In this document: piece after piece, positions 8,675 through 17,318 of the stretch
How the letters are laid out: each line of letters opens with the position of its first letter
Numbering within the stretch: position 1 is the first letter of the stretch
Assembly (NCBI RefSeq): GCF_018449795.1
Contig: NZ_JAAVVE010000007.1
Location: 1-64,000, forward strand
Reading direction: 5' to 3'
DNA: 64,000 nucleotides
From: Sphingomonas sp. dw_22
GTDB lineage: Bacteria > Pseudomonadota > Alphaproteobacteria > Sphingomonadales > Sphingomonadaceae
Translations under genes and position numbers: made by a program
Notes under the pieces: model-generated
What the model was told of the DNA's origin: nothing
Databases searched by the model: none
Seen by the model: only the letters and a program-made list of their open reading frames with translations

Positions 8675-9637
8675 TCAGAAATACCCCTCCTGCTTCTTCT
8701 TCTCCATGCTCGCCGTCTGATCGTGGTCGATCGCGCGGCCCTGGCGTTCGGAGGTGGTGGTGAGCAGCATCTCCTGGATCACCGCTTCCAGCGTGTCGGC
8801 CCGGCTCTCGACCGCGCCCGTCAGCGGATAGCAGCCGAGCGTGCGGAAACGGATCGAGCGCTCGACCGGCACTTCGCCCGGCCTCAGCCGGAAACGGTCG
8901 TCGTCCACCATCAGCAGCAGCCCGTCGCGCTCCACCGTCGGGCGCGGCGCGGCGAAATAGAGCGGCACGATCTCGATCCCCTCGGCCAGGATATACTGCC
9001 AGATGTCGAGTTCGGTCCAGTTGGAGAGCGGGAACACGCGGATGCTCTCGCCCCGGTTCTTGCGGGCATTATAGAGGTGCCACAGCTCCGGCCGCTGCTG
9101 CTTGGGATCCCAGCGATGGCTGGTGGTGCGGAACGAAAAGATGCGTTCCTTGGCCCGGCTCTTCTCCTCGTCGCGCCGCGCGCCGCCGAACGCCGCGTCG
9201 AAGCCGTATTTGTCGAGCGCCTGCTTGAGTCCCTCGGTCTTCCACAGGTCGGTATGCAGCCCGCCATGGTCGAAGGGGTTGATGCCCTTTTCCGCCGCTT
9301 CCGGATTATGGTGGACCAGCAGGTCCATCCCCGCATCCGCCGCGGCCTTGTCACGCAGGTCGTACATCGCGCGGAATTTCCAGGTCGTATCGACATGGAG
9401 CAGCGGGAAGGGCGGGGGCGTCGGGTAGAACGCCTTCTTCGCCAGGTGCAGCATCACCGCGCTGTCCTTGCCCACAGAATAGAGCATCACCGGCCGCTCG
9501 GCCTCGGCAACGACTTCGCGCAGGATGTGGATGCTCTCGGCTTCCAGCCGCTGGAGATGCGTGAGCGACGGCCGGGAAACCCCGTCTGTCGCGCCAATGC
9601 TCACGCTTTCGCCGTCCATGGTACTTCGATGCAGCAT
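8675..9637 (-). CDS. cysD: Sulfate adenylyltransferase subunit 2
   Basis: A 320-residue PP-loop ATP pyrophosphatase that, with CysN, adenylates sulfate to [21 protein letters not shown] begins the conserved region at about residue 25, and the PP-loop is [18 protein letters not shown]. Other hallmarks are [17 protein letters not shown] (here [15 protein letters not shown]) and [14 protein letters not shown] 9637 was taken; ATG 9619 is equally possible and neither has a clear ribosome site. It is first in the cysD-cysNC-cysQ group and 62 bases downstream of ugd, with which it may share a transcript. No cysH or cysI is in the window. Confidence 0.94.
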   Translation of the reverse strand: MLHRSTMDGESVSIGATDGVSRPSLTHLQRLEAESIHILREVVAEAERPVMLYSVGKDSAVMLHLAKKAFYPTPPPFPLLHVDTTWKFRAMYDLRDKAAADAGMDLLVHHNPEAAEKGINPFDHGGLHTDLWKTEGLKQALDKYGFDAAFGGARRDEEKSRAKERIFSFRTTSHRWDPKQQRPELWHLYNARKNRGESIRVFPLSNWTELDIWQYILAEGIEIVPLYFAAPRPTVERDGLLLMVDDDRFRLRPGEVPVERSIRFRTLGCYPLTGAVESRADTLEAVIQEMLLTTTSERQGRAIDHDQTASMEKKKQEGYF

Positions 9638-9699
9638 GGGCGGCGATTTAGGAAGGTGGGCGAGGAACGGCGATCTAGTTTATGTTTAGCGCCCGATAA

Positions 9700-11016
9700 T
9701 CAGGCGACCGCCGGCTTGCCCACGCCGACCAGCTTCAGCCCCGCCCGCGCCGCCTCGGCCGGGGGATAGATATTGCGCAGGTCGACCAGCAGCGGCGCCT
9801 TCATGATGCTTGCGATGCGGCCGAGATCGAGCGCGCGGAAGGCATCCCATTCGGTGACGATCACCAGCGCATCGGCGCCGTCCGCCGCCGCATAGGCGCT
9901 TTCGGAGAATTCGACGCCGTTCAGCAGCGGCCGCGCCTGCTCGAAGCCCTCGGGGTCGTATGCCTTCACCGTCGCGCCCGCATCCTGCAGCGCGGCGATG
10001 ATCGACAGGCTCGGCGCGTCGCGCATGTCGTCGGTGTTGGGCTTGAAGGTCAGGCCCAATATGCCGACCGTCTTGCCGCGCACGTCACCGCCCATCGCCT
10101 TGATGACCTTGCGGCCCATCGCGCGCTTGCGGGCGTCGTTCACCTGCACCGTGGCCTCGACGATGCGCAGCGGCGTCTCGTTGTCCGCCGCGGTCTTCAT
10201 TAGCGCCAGCGTGTCCTTGGGGAAGCAGGAGCCGCCATAGCCGGGGCCGGCATGGAGGAACTTGGAGCCGATGCGGTTGTCCATGCCGATGCCGCGCGAC
10301 ACTTCCTGCACGTCGGCGCCCACCTGTTCGCAGAGATCGGCGATCTCGTTGATGAAGGTGATCTTGACCGCCAGGAAGGCATTGGCGGCATATTTGATCA
10401 GCTCGGAGGTGCGCCGCCCGACGAACAGCAACGGCGCATTCTGGTTGAGCGACAGCGGGCGATAGATGGCGCGCATCACTTCGCGCGCGCCTTCGTCGTC
10501 GGTGCCCAGCACGACGCGGTCCGGGCGCTTGAAATCCTCGATCGCCGCGCCTTCGCGCAGGAATTCGGGATTGGAGACCACCTGCGCGCCGCTGTCCGGC
10601 GCCACCTCGGCGATGATCCGCTCGACTTCGTCGCCGGTACCCACCGGCACGGTCGACTTGGTGACGATCACGCTGGCCTTGGTCAGGTTCTCGGCGATCT
10701 CGCGCGCCGCGGCGAAGACATAGGAGAGATCGGCATGGCCGTCGCCGCGCCGGCTGGGCGTGCCGACCGCGATGAACACCGCATCGGCATCCTTCACGCC
10801 TTCGGCCAGGTCGGTGGTGAACGAAAGCCGCCCCGCCTTGACGTTGCTGGCGACCAGTTCGGCCAGGCCGGGCTCGTAGATCGGCATCACATTCTGATGC
10901 AGCAGTTCGATCTTGCGCGAATCCTTGTCGACGCAGACGACCTCATGCCCGAAATCCGAGAAGCAGGCGCCCGAAACCAGGCCGACATAGCCGGTGCCGA
11001 TCATAGCAATACGCAC
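9700..11016 (-). CDS. ugd: UDP-glucose 6-dehydrogenase
   Basis: A 438-residue NAD-dependent enzyme that oxidises UDP-glucose twice to UDP-glucuronate for acidic exopolysaccharide. RIAMIGTGYVGLVSGACF is the Rossmann N-terminus and GPGYGGSCFPKDT carries the catalytic Cys. The C-terminal UDP-binding domain starts near GILGLTFKPNTDDMRDAPS. The start is GTG 11016, because the family begins at VRIAMIGTGYVG and a GGGGATTC ribosome site sits just upstream; an open frame continues to 11109 without homology. Two further members of this superfamily (wecC, wbpA-type) lie at 23571-28330. Confidence 0.95.
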   Translation of the reverse strand: MRIAMIGTGYVGLVSGACFSDFGHEVVCVDKDSRKIELLHQNVMPIYEPGLAELVASNVKAGRLSFTTDLAEGVKDADAVFIAVGTPSRRGDGHADLSYVFAAAREIAENLTKASVIVTKSTVPVGTGDEVERIIAEVAPDSGAQVVSNPEFLREGAAIEDFKRPDRVVLGTDDEGAREVMRAIYRPLSLNQNAPLLFVGRRTSELIKYAANAFLAVKITFINEIADLCEQVGADVQEVSRGIGMDNRIGSKFLHAGPGYGGSCFPKDTLALMKTAADNETPLRIVEATVQVNDARKRAMGRKVIKAMGGDVRGKTVGILGLTFKPNTDDMRDAPSLSIIAALQDAGATVKAYDPEGFEQARPLLNGVEFSESAYAAADGADALVIVTEWDAFRALDLGRIASIMKAPLLVDLRNIYPPAEAARAGLKLVGVGKPAVA

Positions 11017-11109
11017 GGAGAATCCCCTGTAGCTAGGTTGCTGCGCTCTTAGCCTAACTTCGCCGCGCGGCAACCCGGCGATGCGTCCCGCTGCCGGGAC
11101 ACCGGGCAC

Positions 11110-11132
11110 GAAAAAGCCCGCAAGTTGCGGGC
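11110..11132 (-). terminator. Rho-independent terminator (leftward)
   Basis: GCCCGC-AACTT-GCGGGC hairpin (11116-11132 read on the minus strand), extendable to 8 bp with a one-base loop, followed directly by TTTTTC. It lies upstream of ugd and points leftward. It therefore ends a transcript that comes from the right, the short unit at 11154-11282, rather than any annotated large gene. Confidence 0.75.
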
Positions 11133-11153
11133 GGAAAAGGTGAAAATGAACCG

Positions 11154-11207
11154 TCCGGGCCGGTCAGCGTGCCTCCGACATCGAAGACGCTTCACCGCCG
11201 GCCCGGA
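11154..11207 (-). other. Strong RNA stem-loop between a 20-codon ORF and its terminator
   Basis: Perfect 10-bp arms TCCGGGCCGG (11154-11163) and CCGGCCCGGA (11198-11207) enclose a second 5-bp pair AGCGT/ACGCT (11166-11170 / 11087-11091 shifted into 11187-11191). It is read on the minus strand directly after the tiny ORF and before the terminator at 11110-11132. The combination suggests a small structured RNA, or the stable 3' part of a peptide mRNA. Confidence 0.5.
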
Positions 11208-11219
11208 AGTAGCGATCGG

Positions 11220-11282
11220 TTAGAACGGACGAATGGTTTCGCCGCTCACGCCATCGCGGAACAGAATGCTGAACGCGAACAT
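11220..11282 (-). CDS. Putative 20-residue peptide
   Basis: ATG 11282 is preceded by GGGAGAATAAAA, a well spaced Shine-Dalgarno. The frame reads MFAFSILFRDGV...TIRPF and ends in TAA after 20 codons. A strong stem-loop and a rho-independent terminator follow within 110 bases. Upstream, GCGCATCGCTGCGC could form a leader hairpin, and AT-rich TTAATTTTACATTAA sequence could host a promoter. No family is recognised. The ribosome site plus terminator make a real expressed unit plausible, but it could equally be a small RNA with a fortuitous ORF. Confidence 0.4.
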   Translation of the reverse strand: MFAFSILFRDGVSGETIRPF

Positions 11283-11441
11283 TTTTATTCTCCCATCGTG
11301 CGCAGCGATGCGCAATCGTTTCGTTAATGTAAAATTAACCCTCAAGCAATCCGGAAAACTGCGGAGGGAGGCGGTTAACCCTCTGGCAAAGCGCGTTCCG
11401 TTTACCATTCGTTGAGCCTCTTTAAGGTACCGCTTGGATAG

Positions 11442-12881
11442 ATGTCGGCACGGATCGAGCCTTCGACGCCCTCGGGCAGCACTTCGCGCGTGCCGGCGAA
11501 TCCCGCCGGTGCCGTCGAACACGCGGATCACGAAGCCGCGGGCGCATCGCGCGACCGGCTGGTCGATACGGCAATGCCTCTACAGGCCCGCAGGCGCATT
11601 CCCTGGCAGCGCACCAGCGATGATCGCCGCGCCGACCATGGTCTGTGGAGCGTTCTCTGCCAGTGCGAGATCGCCAATTTCGCGATGCTGCGCCGGCATC
11701 TGGGCCGACCCCGCGCGGATGCGCTGGTGCTCGACGTCGGCCATGTCGTCACCAGCCTGTGCCCGGATGCGCGGATCGTCACTGCGGGGCGTTCGCTGAT
11801 CGAATTCGCGTTCGAATGCGACACGCCCGAAGCCGCCGCGGCCGAAGTCGAAAAGATACGCAAGGCCCTGCTGGGCCCGCTCGACCTCGAAGGCGAGCGC
11901 TATCAGTTTCAGATGCATTTCGGTGCCGCCGCGGCACCGGCGGGCGACGGGGACGATGTCCGCTTGACCGAAGCAGCCGAATCGGCGCTGGATCAGGCCC
12001 GCACCGACGGGCGCGTGGTGATGCTCGATCTGTCGCGCACCGATCTGGCCTTCGATCGCCTCACGCTGATGCGCGAGCTGCCGCGCGCGATCGCCAATGG
12101 CGAGATGTTCCTGCAATATCAGCCCAAGGTGCATGTCCGCCGCCAGCAGATCGCCAGTGCCGAGGCGCTGGTGCGCTGGCAGCATCCCGTGCGCGGCCTG
12201 ATCCTGCCGGGCGACTTCATCTCGGTCGCCGAACAGGCGGGCGAGATCGGCGCACTCACGCTCTGGGCGCTGCGCCAGGTCATTACCGACCAGAAGCTGC
12301 TCGCGGCCGACGGCCATGACATGCCGCTGTTCATCAACATCTCGGGCATGCTCCTCGCCGATGCCGGCTTCGTTGCCGAGACGTGCGAGATCATCGCCCA
12401 GAACCGCGACGCCAAGCTCGGCTTCGAGATTACCGAGACTGCGGTGATCCGCGATCCCGAAAGCGCGATCCGGCATCTCCAGATGTTCGCGGACGCCGGC
12501 GTCACGCTGGCGATCGACGATTATGGCGCGGGCCTCTCCTCGCTGGCCTATCTCAAGCAGCTCCCCGCCAAGGAGCTCAAGATCGACAAGATGTTCGTGA
12601 TGCAGCTCACCTCGAGCAATCGCGATCCGCTGATCGTCCGCTCGACGATCGATCTCGCCCATGCGCTCGAGATGGAAGTGACTGCGGAAGGGGTGGAGAC
12701 GCCCTCTGCGCTGGCGCTGCTCAGCGTGATGGGCTGCGACATGGTCCAGGGTTTCCTGATCTCGCGTCCCATCGCCATCGATGCCTTCCGCGCCTATCTG
12801 ACGCAGGAGGGTCACCTCACCGCGACGGGAGGTCTCCAGCCGTCGTTCACCCGGCCCGAAAGCTTCTGGAAGCGCGCGTGA
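11442..12881 (+). CDS. EAL-domain c-di-GMP phosphodiesterase with degenerate GGDEF domain
   Basis: A 479-residue protein. Residues about 70-200 have GGDEF-fold character, but the signature position reads AGRSLIEFAF, so no cyclase activity is expected. Residues about 210-465 form an EAL domain with the metal and substrate residues visible: AEALVRWQHP near 240 (the EAL motif itself), FEITETAV, IDDYGAGLSSL, LKIDK and AEGVETPSAL. It should hydrolyse c-di-GMP to pGpG. Codon use before ATG 11574 is less typical, so the first 44 residues may not be translated. The stop overlaps the next gene's GTG as GTGA, which ties it to the kinase that follows. Confidence 0.88.
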   Translation: MSARIEPSTPSGSTSRVPANPAGAVEHADHEAAGASRDRLVDTAMPLQARRRIPWQRTSDDRRADHGLWSVLCQCEIANFAMLRRHLGRPRADALVLDVGHVVTSLCPDARIVTAGRSLIEFAFECDTPEAAAAEVEKIRKALLGPLDLEGERYQFQMHFGAAAAPAGDGDDVRLTEAAESALDQARTDGRVVMLDLSRTDLAFDRLTLMRELPRAIANGEMFLQYQPKVHVRRQQIASAEALVRWQHPVRGLILPGDFISVAEQAGEIGALTLWALRQVITDQKLLAADGHDMPLFINISGMLLADAGFVAETCEIIAQNRDAKLGFEITETAVIRDPESAIRHLQMFADAGVTLAIDDYGAGLSSLAYLKQLPAKELKIDKMFVMQLTSSNRDPLIVRSTIDLAHALEMEVTAEGVETPSALALLSVMGCDMVQGFLISRPIAIDAFRAYLTQEGHLTATGGLQPSFTRPESFWKRA

Positions 12882-15334
12882 TCCGCGCGACCCGGCATTT
12901 TACGCTCTTGCTGGCTCTGTGGTTTGGCGCGGCTGCGACGTCCGCGCATGCGGCGGATGCGCAGTTTCCGCAGCCGCTGGAGGCTGCCTTTGCACGCACC
13001 AAGGACGCCATGGTCGCCGAGCCCAGCGAAGCATTTCGCGAAGTCGCGAAGGCGGAGATTCTGGCACGCAACCTCACCGATCCGCACCAGCGCACCATCG
13101 CTCTTGCCACCGTGCGTTGGCTCGCAGGTGAGGCCAGGTTGCGCGACGATGCACCGGACAAGGCCGCGCCCCTGCTCGCCGACGGTCTGCGGCTGATCGC
13201 TCCGATCACGAAGCCGTTGAAGCTGCGCGGCGATCTGCTGATGTCGCAGGGTGCATTCTACATGCAGCGTGCTCAGGCCGTGGAAGCGCTGACGAACTTC
13301 CAGGATGCCTATCGTATCTTCGGAGCAGTCAAGGAGCCGCGCAGCCAGTCGATCGCGCTGCAGAATATCGCGTCGCTTTATCTGAGCGCGAACGATACCT
13401 CTCGCGCTGAAGCCTATTATCGTCAGGCCGCCGAAGCTTATGACGGCGACCCGCTCATGTCCTTGTCGCTGCATAATAATATCGGCAGCGCCCTGATGGT
13501 GCTGGAACGCTATTCGCAGGCCGAGGAAGAGTTCGGCAAGGCGTTGGAGATCGCCCAGAAGCTCGGTAAACCGCTGCTCGAAGCGCGGATACTCGCAAAC
13601 ATCGGTCGCAATCGTGTGGAGTTGAAGCAGTTCGACGCGGCTGATCGCACGCTTTCCCGCGCCTTCGCGCTTGCCACCGGGCCGGATGCAGATTCGCTGC
13701 GCCGGCAGTTGTTCTCAACGGCGGCGCGCCTCGCCGCCGATCGCGGTGATTACAAGCGCGCCGCGGCCCTAATCCGCGAATGCTTCAAGGGGGTCGACCT
13801 CGCCACGACGACTGGCGCGTTCCGCAACGCGCATTTTTATGGGTATGAGATATATTCGAAGCTTGGCGACGATCGCCTCGCCCTCCGGCATCTAGAATCG
13901 CTCAAGCGGCTCAACGACGAATCCGCCAAGGTCGCGGTGACCACCGGCGCCGCGCTGATGGCGGCCCGCTTCAACTATGCCGAGCAGAAGGAGCATATCG
14001 CCACCCTGAAGGCCGAGGAGGCGCGGCGCACCGTCGAGTATCAGCGCACTCTGTTCCTCAGCCTGGGCGGCGCGACGCTGGTCGTGATCGCATTGCTCAC
14101 CTTCGGCCTCATCACGATCCGCCGCAGCCGCAACCAGGTCCGCGACGCCAACGTCGTCCTGAACGAAACCAACATTGCCCTCGAAAAGGCATTGCAGGCC
14201 AAGACCGAGTTCCTGGCGACGACCAGCCATGAGATCCGCACCCCGCTGAACGGCATATTGGGCATGACCCAGGTGATGCTCGCCGATCCCAAGCTCCAGC
14301 CCCAACTGCGCGACCGGATCGGCATCGTCCACGGCGCCGGCATGACGATGCGCAGCCTGGTCGACGACATCCTCGACGTCGCCAAGATGGAGACGGGCAA
14401 CCTCACCGTCGACAATGCGCCGATGGACCTGCGCGCGACGCTCACCGAAGTCACCCGTATCTGGGAGGAGCAGGCCCACGCCAAGGGCCTCGGCTTCCGC
14501 CTCGAGCTCACCCATGCCCCGACCTGGATCGAAAGCGATGCCGGGCGCCTGCGCCAGATCGTCTTCAACCTGCTTTCCAACGCGATCAAGTTCACCGAGC
14601 GTGGCAGCGTCACCGTCCGCGCGGTCGGGGAAGGCGAAGGCGATGCCCGCAGGCTCAAGCTGACGATCGCCGATACCGGCATTGGCATCCCCGCGGACAA
14701 GTTCGAGGAGATCTTCGAATCCTTCCGCCAGGTCGATGCCAGCACCACGCGCCAGTTCGGTGGCACGGGCCTGGGCCTCACCATCTGCCGCAACCTCGCC
14801 CGTGCGCTGGGCGGCGACATCGCGGTGGAGAGCAGGCCGGGCGAAGGCTCCAGCTTCACCATAGACCTGCCGCTCGTCCCCGCCGAGGCACCGGCCGAGG
14901 CCGCCGGCGGAGCGAAGGGCGGTGGTACGCTGCTGATCCTCGATCGCAATCCGATCGCGCGCAGCATGTTGCGCACCCTGTTCGAGCCGCGCGTGGCGCG
15001 GCTCGGCTTCGCGGCGAATGCCGAGGAAGCGATCGCGGCGATCGAATCCGGCGGCGTCACACGGCTGCTGATCGACGAAGCCACGCTCAAGGCCGGCGAA
15101 GGCGACCCTCTGGAAACATTGCGGAAACTTTGTACGTTGGGCGAGGGCATGGCCGCTGCGATTCTGTGGCTCAGGCCCGATGCCGAGACCAAGTTGCAGC
15201 TTCTGGACGCAGGGGTGGATCAGGTGTTAGAAAAGCCCATTGCTAGCGCTGCGCTTGTCGAGGCAGTCATTCCGGGGGGAAGTGAAAAATCGGCGGGAGG
15301 AGGGGCGGACCCGCTTGTTTCGCAGGCGGCTTAG
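12878..15334 (+). CDS. TPR-containing membrane histidine kinase with receiver-like C-terminus
   Basis: An 818-residue protein starting at GTG 12878, overlapping the EAL gene (GTGA). Residues 1-24 are a signal peptide (LLLALWFGAAATSAHA). About 60-380 are periplasmic TPR-like helical repeats (SIALQNIASLYL, SLHNNIGSALMVL, EARILANIGRNRV). A membrane helix lies at about 391-414, then a coiled linker. HisKA carries TTSHEIRTPLNGILG with His about 451, and the HATPase has NLLSNAIKFTERG, DTGIGIP and GGTGLGLTICR. About 685-800 is receiver-like (LLILDRNPIARSML, LLIDEA, EKPI). The TPR sensor outside the membrane suggests detection of an envelope or extracellular protein or peptide. The downstream receiver gene is the likely partner. 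Confidence 0.9.
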   Translation: MIRATRHFTLLLALWFGAAATSAHAADAQFPQPLEAAFARTKDAMVAEPSEAFREVAKAEILARNLTDPHQRTIALATVRWLAGEARLRDDAPDKAAPLLADGLRLIAPITKPLKLRGDLLMSQGAFYMQRAQAVEALTNFQDAYRIFGAVKEPRSQSIALQNIASLYLSANDTSRAEAYYRQAAEAYDGDPLMSLSLHNNIGSALMVLERYSQAEEEFGKALEIAQKLGKPLLEARILANIGRNRVELKQFDAADRTLSRAFALATGPDADSLRRQLFSTAARLAADRGDYKRAAALIRECFKGVDLATTTGAFRNAHFYGYEIYSKLGDDRLALRHLESLKRLNDESAKVAVTTGAALMAARFNYAEQKEHIATLKAEEARRTVEYQRTLFLSLGGATLVVIALLTFGLITIRRSRNQVRDANVVLNETNIALEKALQAKTEFLATTSHEIRTPLNGILGMTQVMLADPKLQPQLRDRIGIVHGAGMTMRSLVDDILDVAKMETGNLTVDNAPMDLRATLTEVTRIWEEQAHAKGLGFRLELTHAPTWIESDAGRLRQIVFNLLSNAIKFTERGSVTVRAVGEGEGDARRLKLTIADTGIGIPADKFEEIFESFRQVDASTTRQFGGTGLGLTICRNLARALGGDIAVESRPGEGSSFTIDLPLVPAEAPAEAAGGAKGGGTLLILDRNPIARSMLRTLFEPRVARLGFAANAEEAIAAIESGGVTRLLIDEATLKAGEGDPLETLRKLCTLGEGMAAAILWLRPDAETKLQLLDAGVDQVLEKPIASAALVEAVIPGGSEKSAGGGADPLVSQAA

Positions 15335-15400
15335 CGCGATAGCACACCTAATGAAAAAGAAGGTCGCCCAGGTTTCCACGGTCCGCGCAGGCGGCCGTCG

Positions 15401-15790
15401 ATGAATATCCTCTTCATCGAGGACGACCCGATGAACCGTCGGGTCGTGAAGGACATGCTCGACGTCGCGGGAGCGACGATGGCCGAGGCGTCCTGGGCCG
15501 AGGAGGGGCTTGCCCGCATCGATGCCGAGACGTTCGATGTCATCCTGGTCGATCTGCGCATGCCCGGCACCGACGGCTTCGAGACGATCCGCCGGATTCG
15601 CGGGCGCGGCGACGAAAAGGCCGAGCTTCCGATCATCGTGGTGACGGCGGATACCGCGGTCGACCTGCGCGAGCGCTGCCTCGCGATCGGCGCCGACGAT
15701 GTGCTGTTCAAGCCGGTGGCGATGGACGCGCTGTTCGATTCGATCGGCCGCGTCCTGGCCGTCCGCGGCGGCGGAGGGATGATCCTTTAG
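15401..15790 (+). CDS. Single-domain response regulator
   Basis: A 129-residue receiver domain. It has FIEDDPMNRRVV (acidic pair), ILVDLRMPGTDG (phosphoacceptor Asp near residue 52), IIVVTADT, and LFKPVAMDAL (Lys). It has no output domain, so it must act by protein contact or phosphorelay. It lies 66 bases after the TPR kinase and on the same strand, completing an EAL / kinase / receiver set that could link an envelope signal to c-di-GMP turnover. Confidence 0.92.
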   Translation: MNILFIEDDPMNRRVVKDMLDVAGATMAEASWAEEGLARIDAETFDVILVDLRMPGTDGFETIRRIRGRGDEKAELPIIVVTADTAVDLRERCLAIGADDVLFKPVAMDALFDSIGRVLAVRGGGGMIL

Positions 15791-15813
15791 CCGGGCAGGA
15801 CTGCCCGCTTTCC

Positions 15814-15899
15814 CCGTCATCCCGGCGAAGGCCGGGATCCAGGGTTTCTCTGACGTGTCGCCCGTGACTCCTGGATCCCGGCCTTCGCCGGGATGACGG
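15814..15899. repeat. Long perfect palindromic repeat
   Basis: Arms of exactly 30 bp, 15814-15843 and 15870-15899, are perfect reverse complements (CCGTCATCCCGGCGAAGGCC... against ...GGCCTTCGCCGGGATGACGG) around a 26-base loop. From memory, very similar CATCCCGGCGAAGGCCGGGATCC elements are dispersed in sphingomonad genomes. It lies between convergent genes (receiver and MHS transporter) and could also act as a bidirectional terminator. Confidence 0.85.
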
Positions 15900-15909
15900 A
15901 GTGGGTGGG

Positions 15910-17190
15910 TCAGTCCTCCAATATCCGCGAATGCCGCGCAGTATCCCGCATCCCCAGATACGTCGCCAGCGACACCCCGATCATCGTAGTCACATACCAA
16001 TAGAAGCCGCGCTCCCACCCCGCATCCTTGAACCACAGCGCCACATAAGGCGCCGTGCCTCCGAAGATCGCATTGGCGAGCGCATAGGGCAGCGCCACCC
16101 CCAGCGTGCGGATATGCGCGGGGAACAGTTCGGCCTTCACCACCGCGTTGATCGAAGTATAGCCGGTGACGACCACCAGCGCCCCGGTCATCAGCAGGAA
16201 GGCGGTCACCCCGTCGCGCACGCCCTCCAGCGCGACGAAGATCGGATAGGTGAGCGCCACGCCCAGCACGCCGAACCCCACCATCAGCGGCTTGCGCCCG
16301 ATCCGGTCGGACAGCGCCCCCGCCAGCGGCTGGATCGCCATGAACACCAGCAGCGCCGCCGCGTTCACCTGCGTCGCCGCCGCATCCGAAAAGCCCGCGG
16401 TCTTCTTCAGGAACGCGATCGGATAGATCGTATAGGCATAGAAGGCGAGGGTGCCGCCGGCGGTCAGCAGCATCACTACCGCCGCCTCGCGCGGATGCTG
16501 GAGGAACAGCGCGCCGAAGCTCGATTTGTGGGCGGTGTCGCGGTTCGCATAGCTCTCGGTCTCGGCCAGCCGCCGCCGCAGCCAGAATACGAGCAGCGCC
16601 AGCACGCCGCCCACCGCGAACGGAATCCGCCAGCCCCACTCCTTCAGCGCCGCCTCGGGCATCGCCGCCTGGAGGATCAGCAGCACGACCAGCGCCACGA
16701 GTTGTCCCGAGATCAGCGTCACATATTGGAAGCTGGAGAAGAAGCCGCGATGCCTGCGCCCCGCCATCTCGGACAGATAGGTCGCGCTGGCCCCATATTC
16801 ACCGCCCAGTGACAAGCCCTGGACCAGCCGCGCGACGATCAGCGAGGCGGTCGCCAGCCCGCCGATCTCGGCATAGCTCGGCGTCAGCGCGATCATCAGC
16901 GAGCCCAGGCACATCAGCGTCACTGACAGCGTCAGCCCGGCCTTGCGCCCGCGCCGGTCGCCATAGACGCCCATCAGCCACCCGCCGATCGGCCGCATGA
17001 AGAAGCCGATCGCGAACACCGCCCAGGCGTTCAGATCCTTGGAGGCATCGTTGCTGGGGAAATAATGCGGCGCCAGATAGCTGGCGAGCACGGCATAGGC
17101 ATACCAGTCATACCATTCGACCAGATTGCCCGCCGATCCCCCCAGGATCGAGCGGAGCCGATGGCGGGGGGCGGGTGCGGATGGCGTCAT
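15910..17190 (-). CDS. MFS transporter, metabolite:H+ symporter (KgtP-like) family
   Basis: A 426-residue inner-membrane protein with about 12 hydrophobic segments. The MHS subfamily signature is clear: SAGNLVEWYDWYAYA at the first helix, FAIGFFMRPIGGWLMG, YGDRRGRKAGL in loop 2-3, and RLVQGLSLGGEYGASATYLSE. The family includes alpha-ketoglutarate and other dicarboxylate/H+ symporters; the substrate here is an inference. ATG 17190 was chosen because SAPAPRHRLRSILGG leads straight into helix 1; the open frame upstream lacks homology. It is monocistronic. Confidence 0.88.
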   Translation of the reverse strand: MTPSAPAPRHRLRSILGGSAGNLVEWYDWYAYAVLASYLAPHYFPSNDASKDLNAWAVFAIGFFMRPIGGWLMGVYGDRRGRKAGLTLSVTLMCLGSLMIALTPSYAEIGGLATASLIVARLVQGLSLGGEYGASATYLSEMAGRRHRGFFSSFQYVTLISGQLVALVVLLILQAAMPEAALKEWGWRIPFAVGGVLALLVFWLRRRLAETESYANRDTAHKSSFGALFLQHPREAAVVMLLTAGGTLAFYAYTIYPIAFLKKTAGFSDAAATQVNAAALLVFMAIQPLAGALSDRIGRKPLMVGFGVLGVALTYPIFVALEGVRDGVTAFLLMTGALVVVTGYTSINAVVKAELFPAHIRTLGVALPYALANAIFGGTAPYVALWFKDAGWERGFYWYVTTMIGVSLATYLGMRDTARHSRILED

Positions 17191-17318
17191 CGGCGGCACT
17201 ATACCAAGGCGTCGCCAGCCGGGAAGGGCGGGGCGGCGCCGCCGCCCATCTTGCACTCCCCCGCATAATCGGGTTGGACGGCGGCATCAGGAAAGTCGGG
17301 ACGAGGGTTCAGGGCCAT

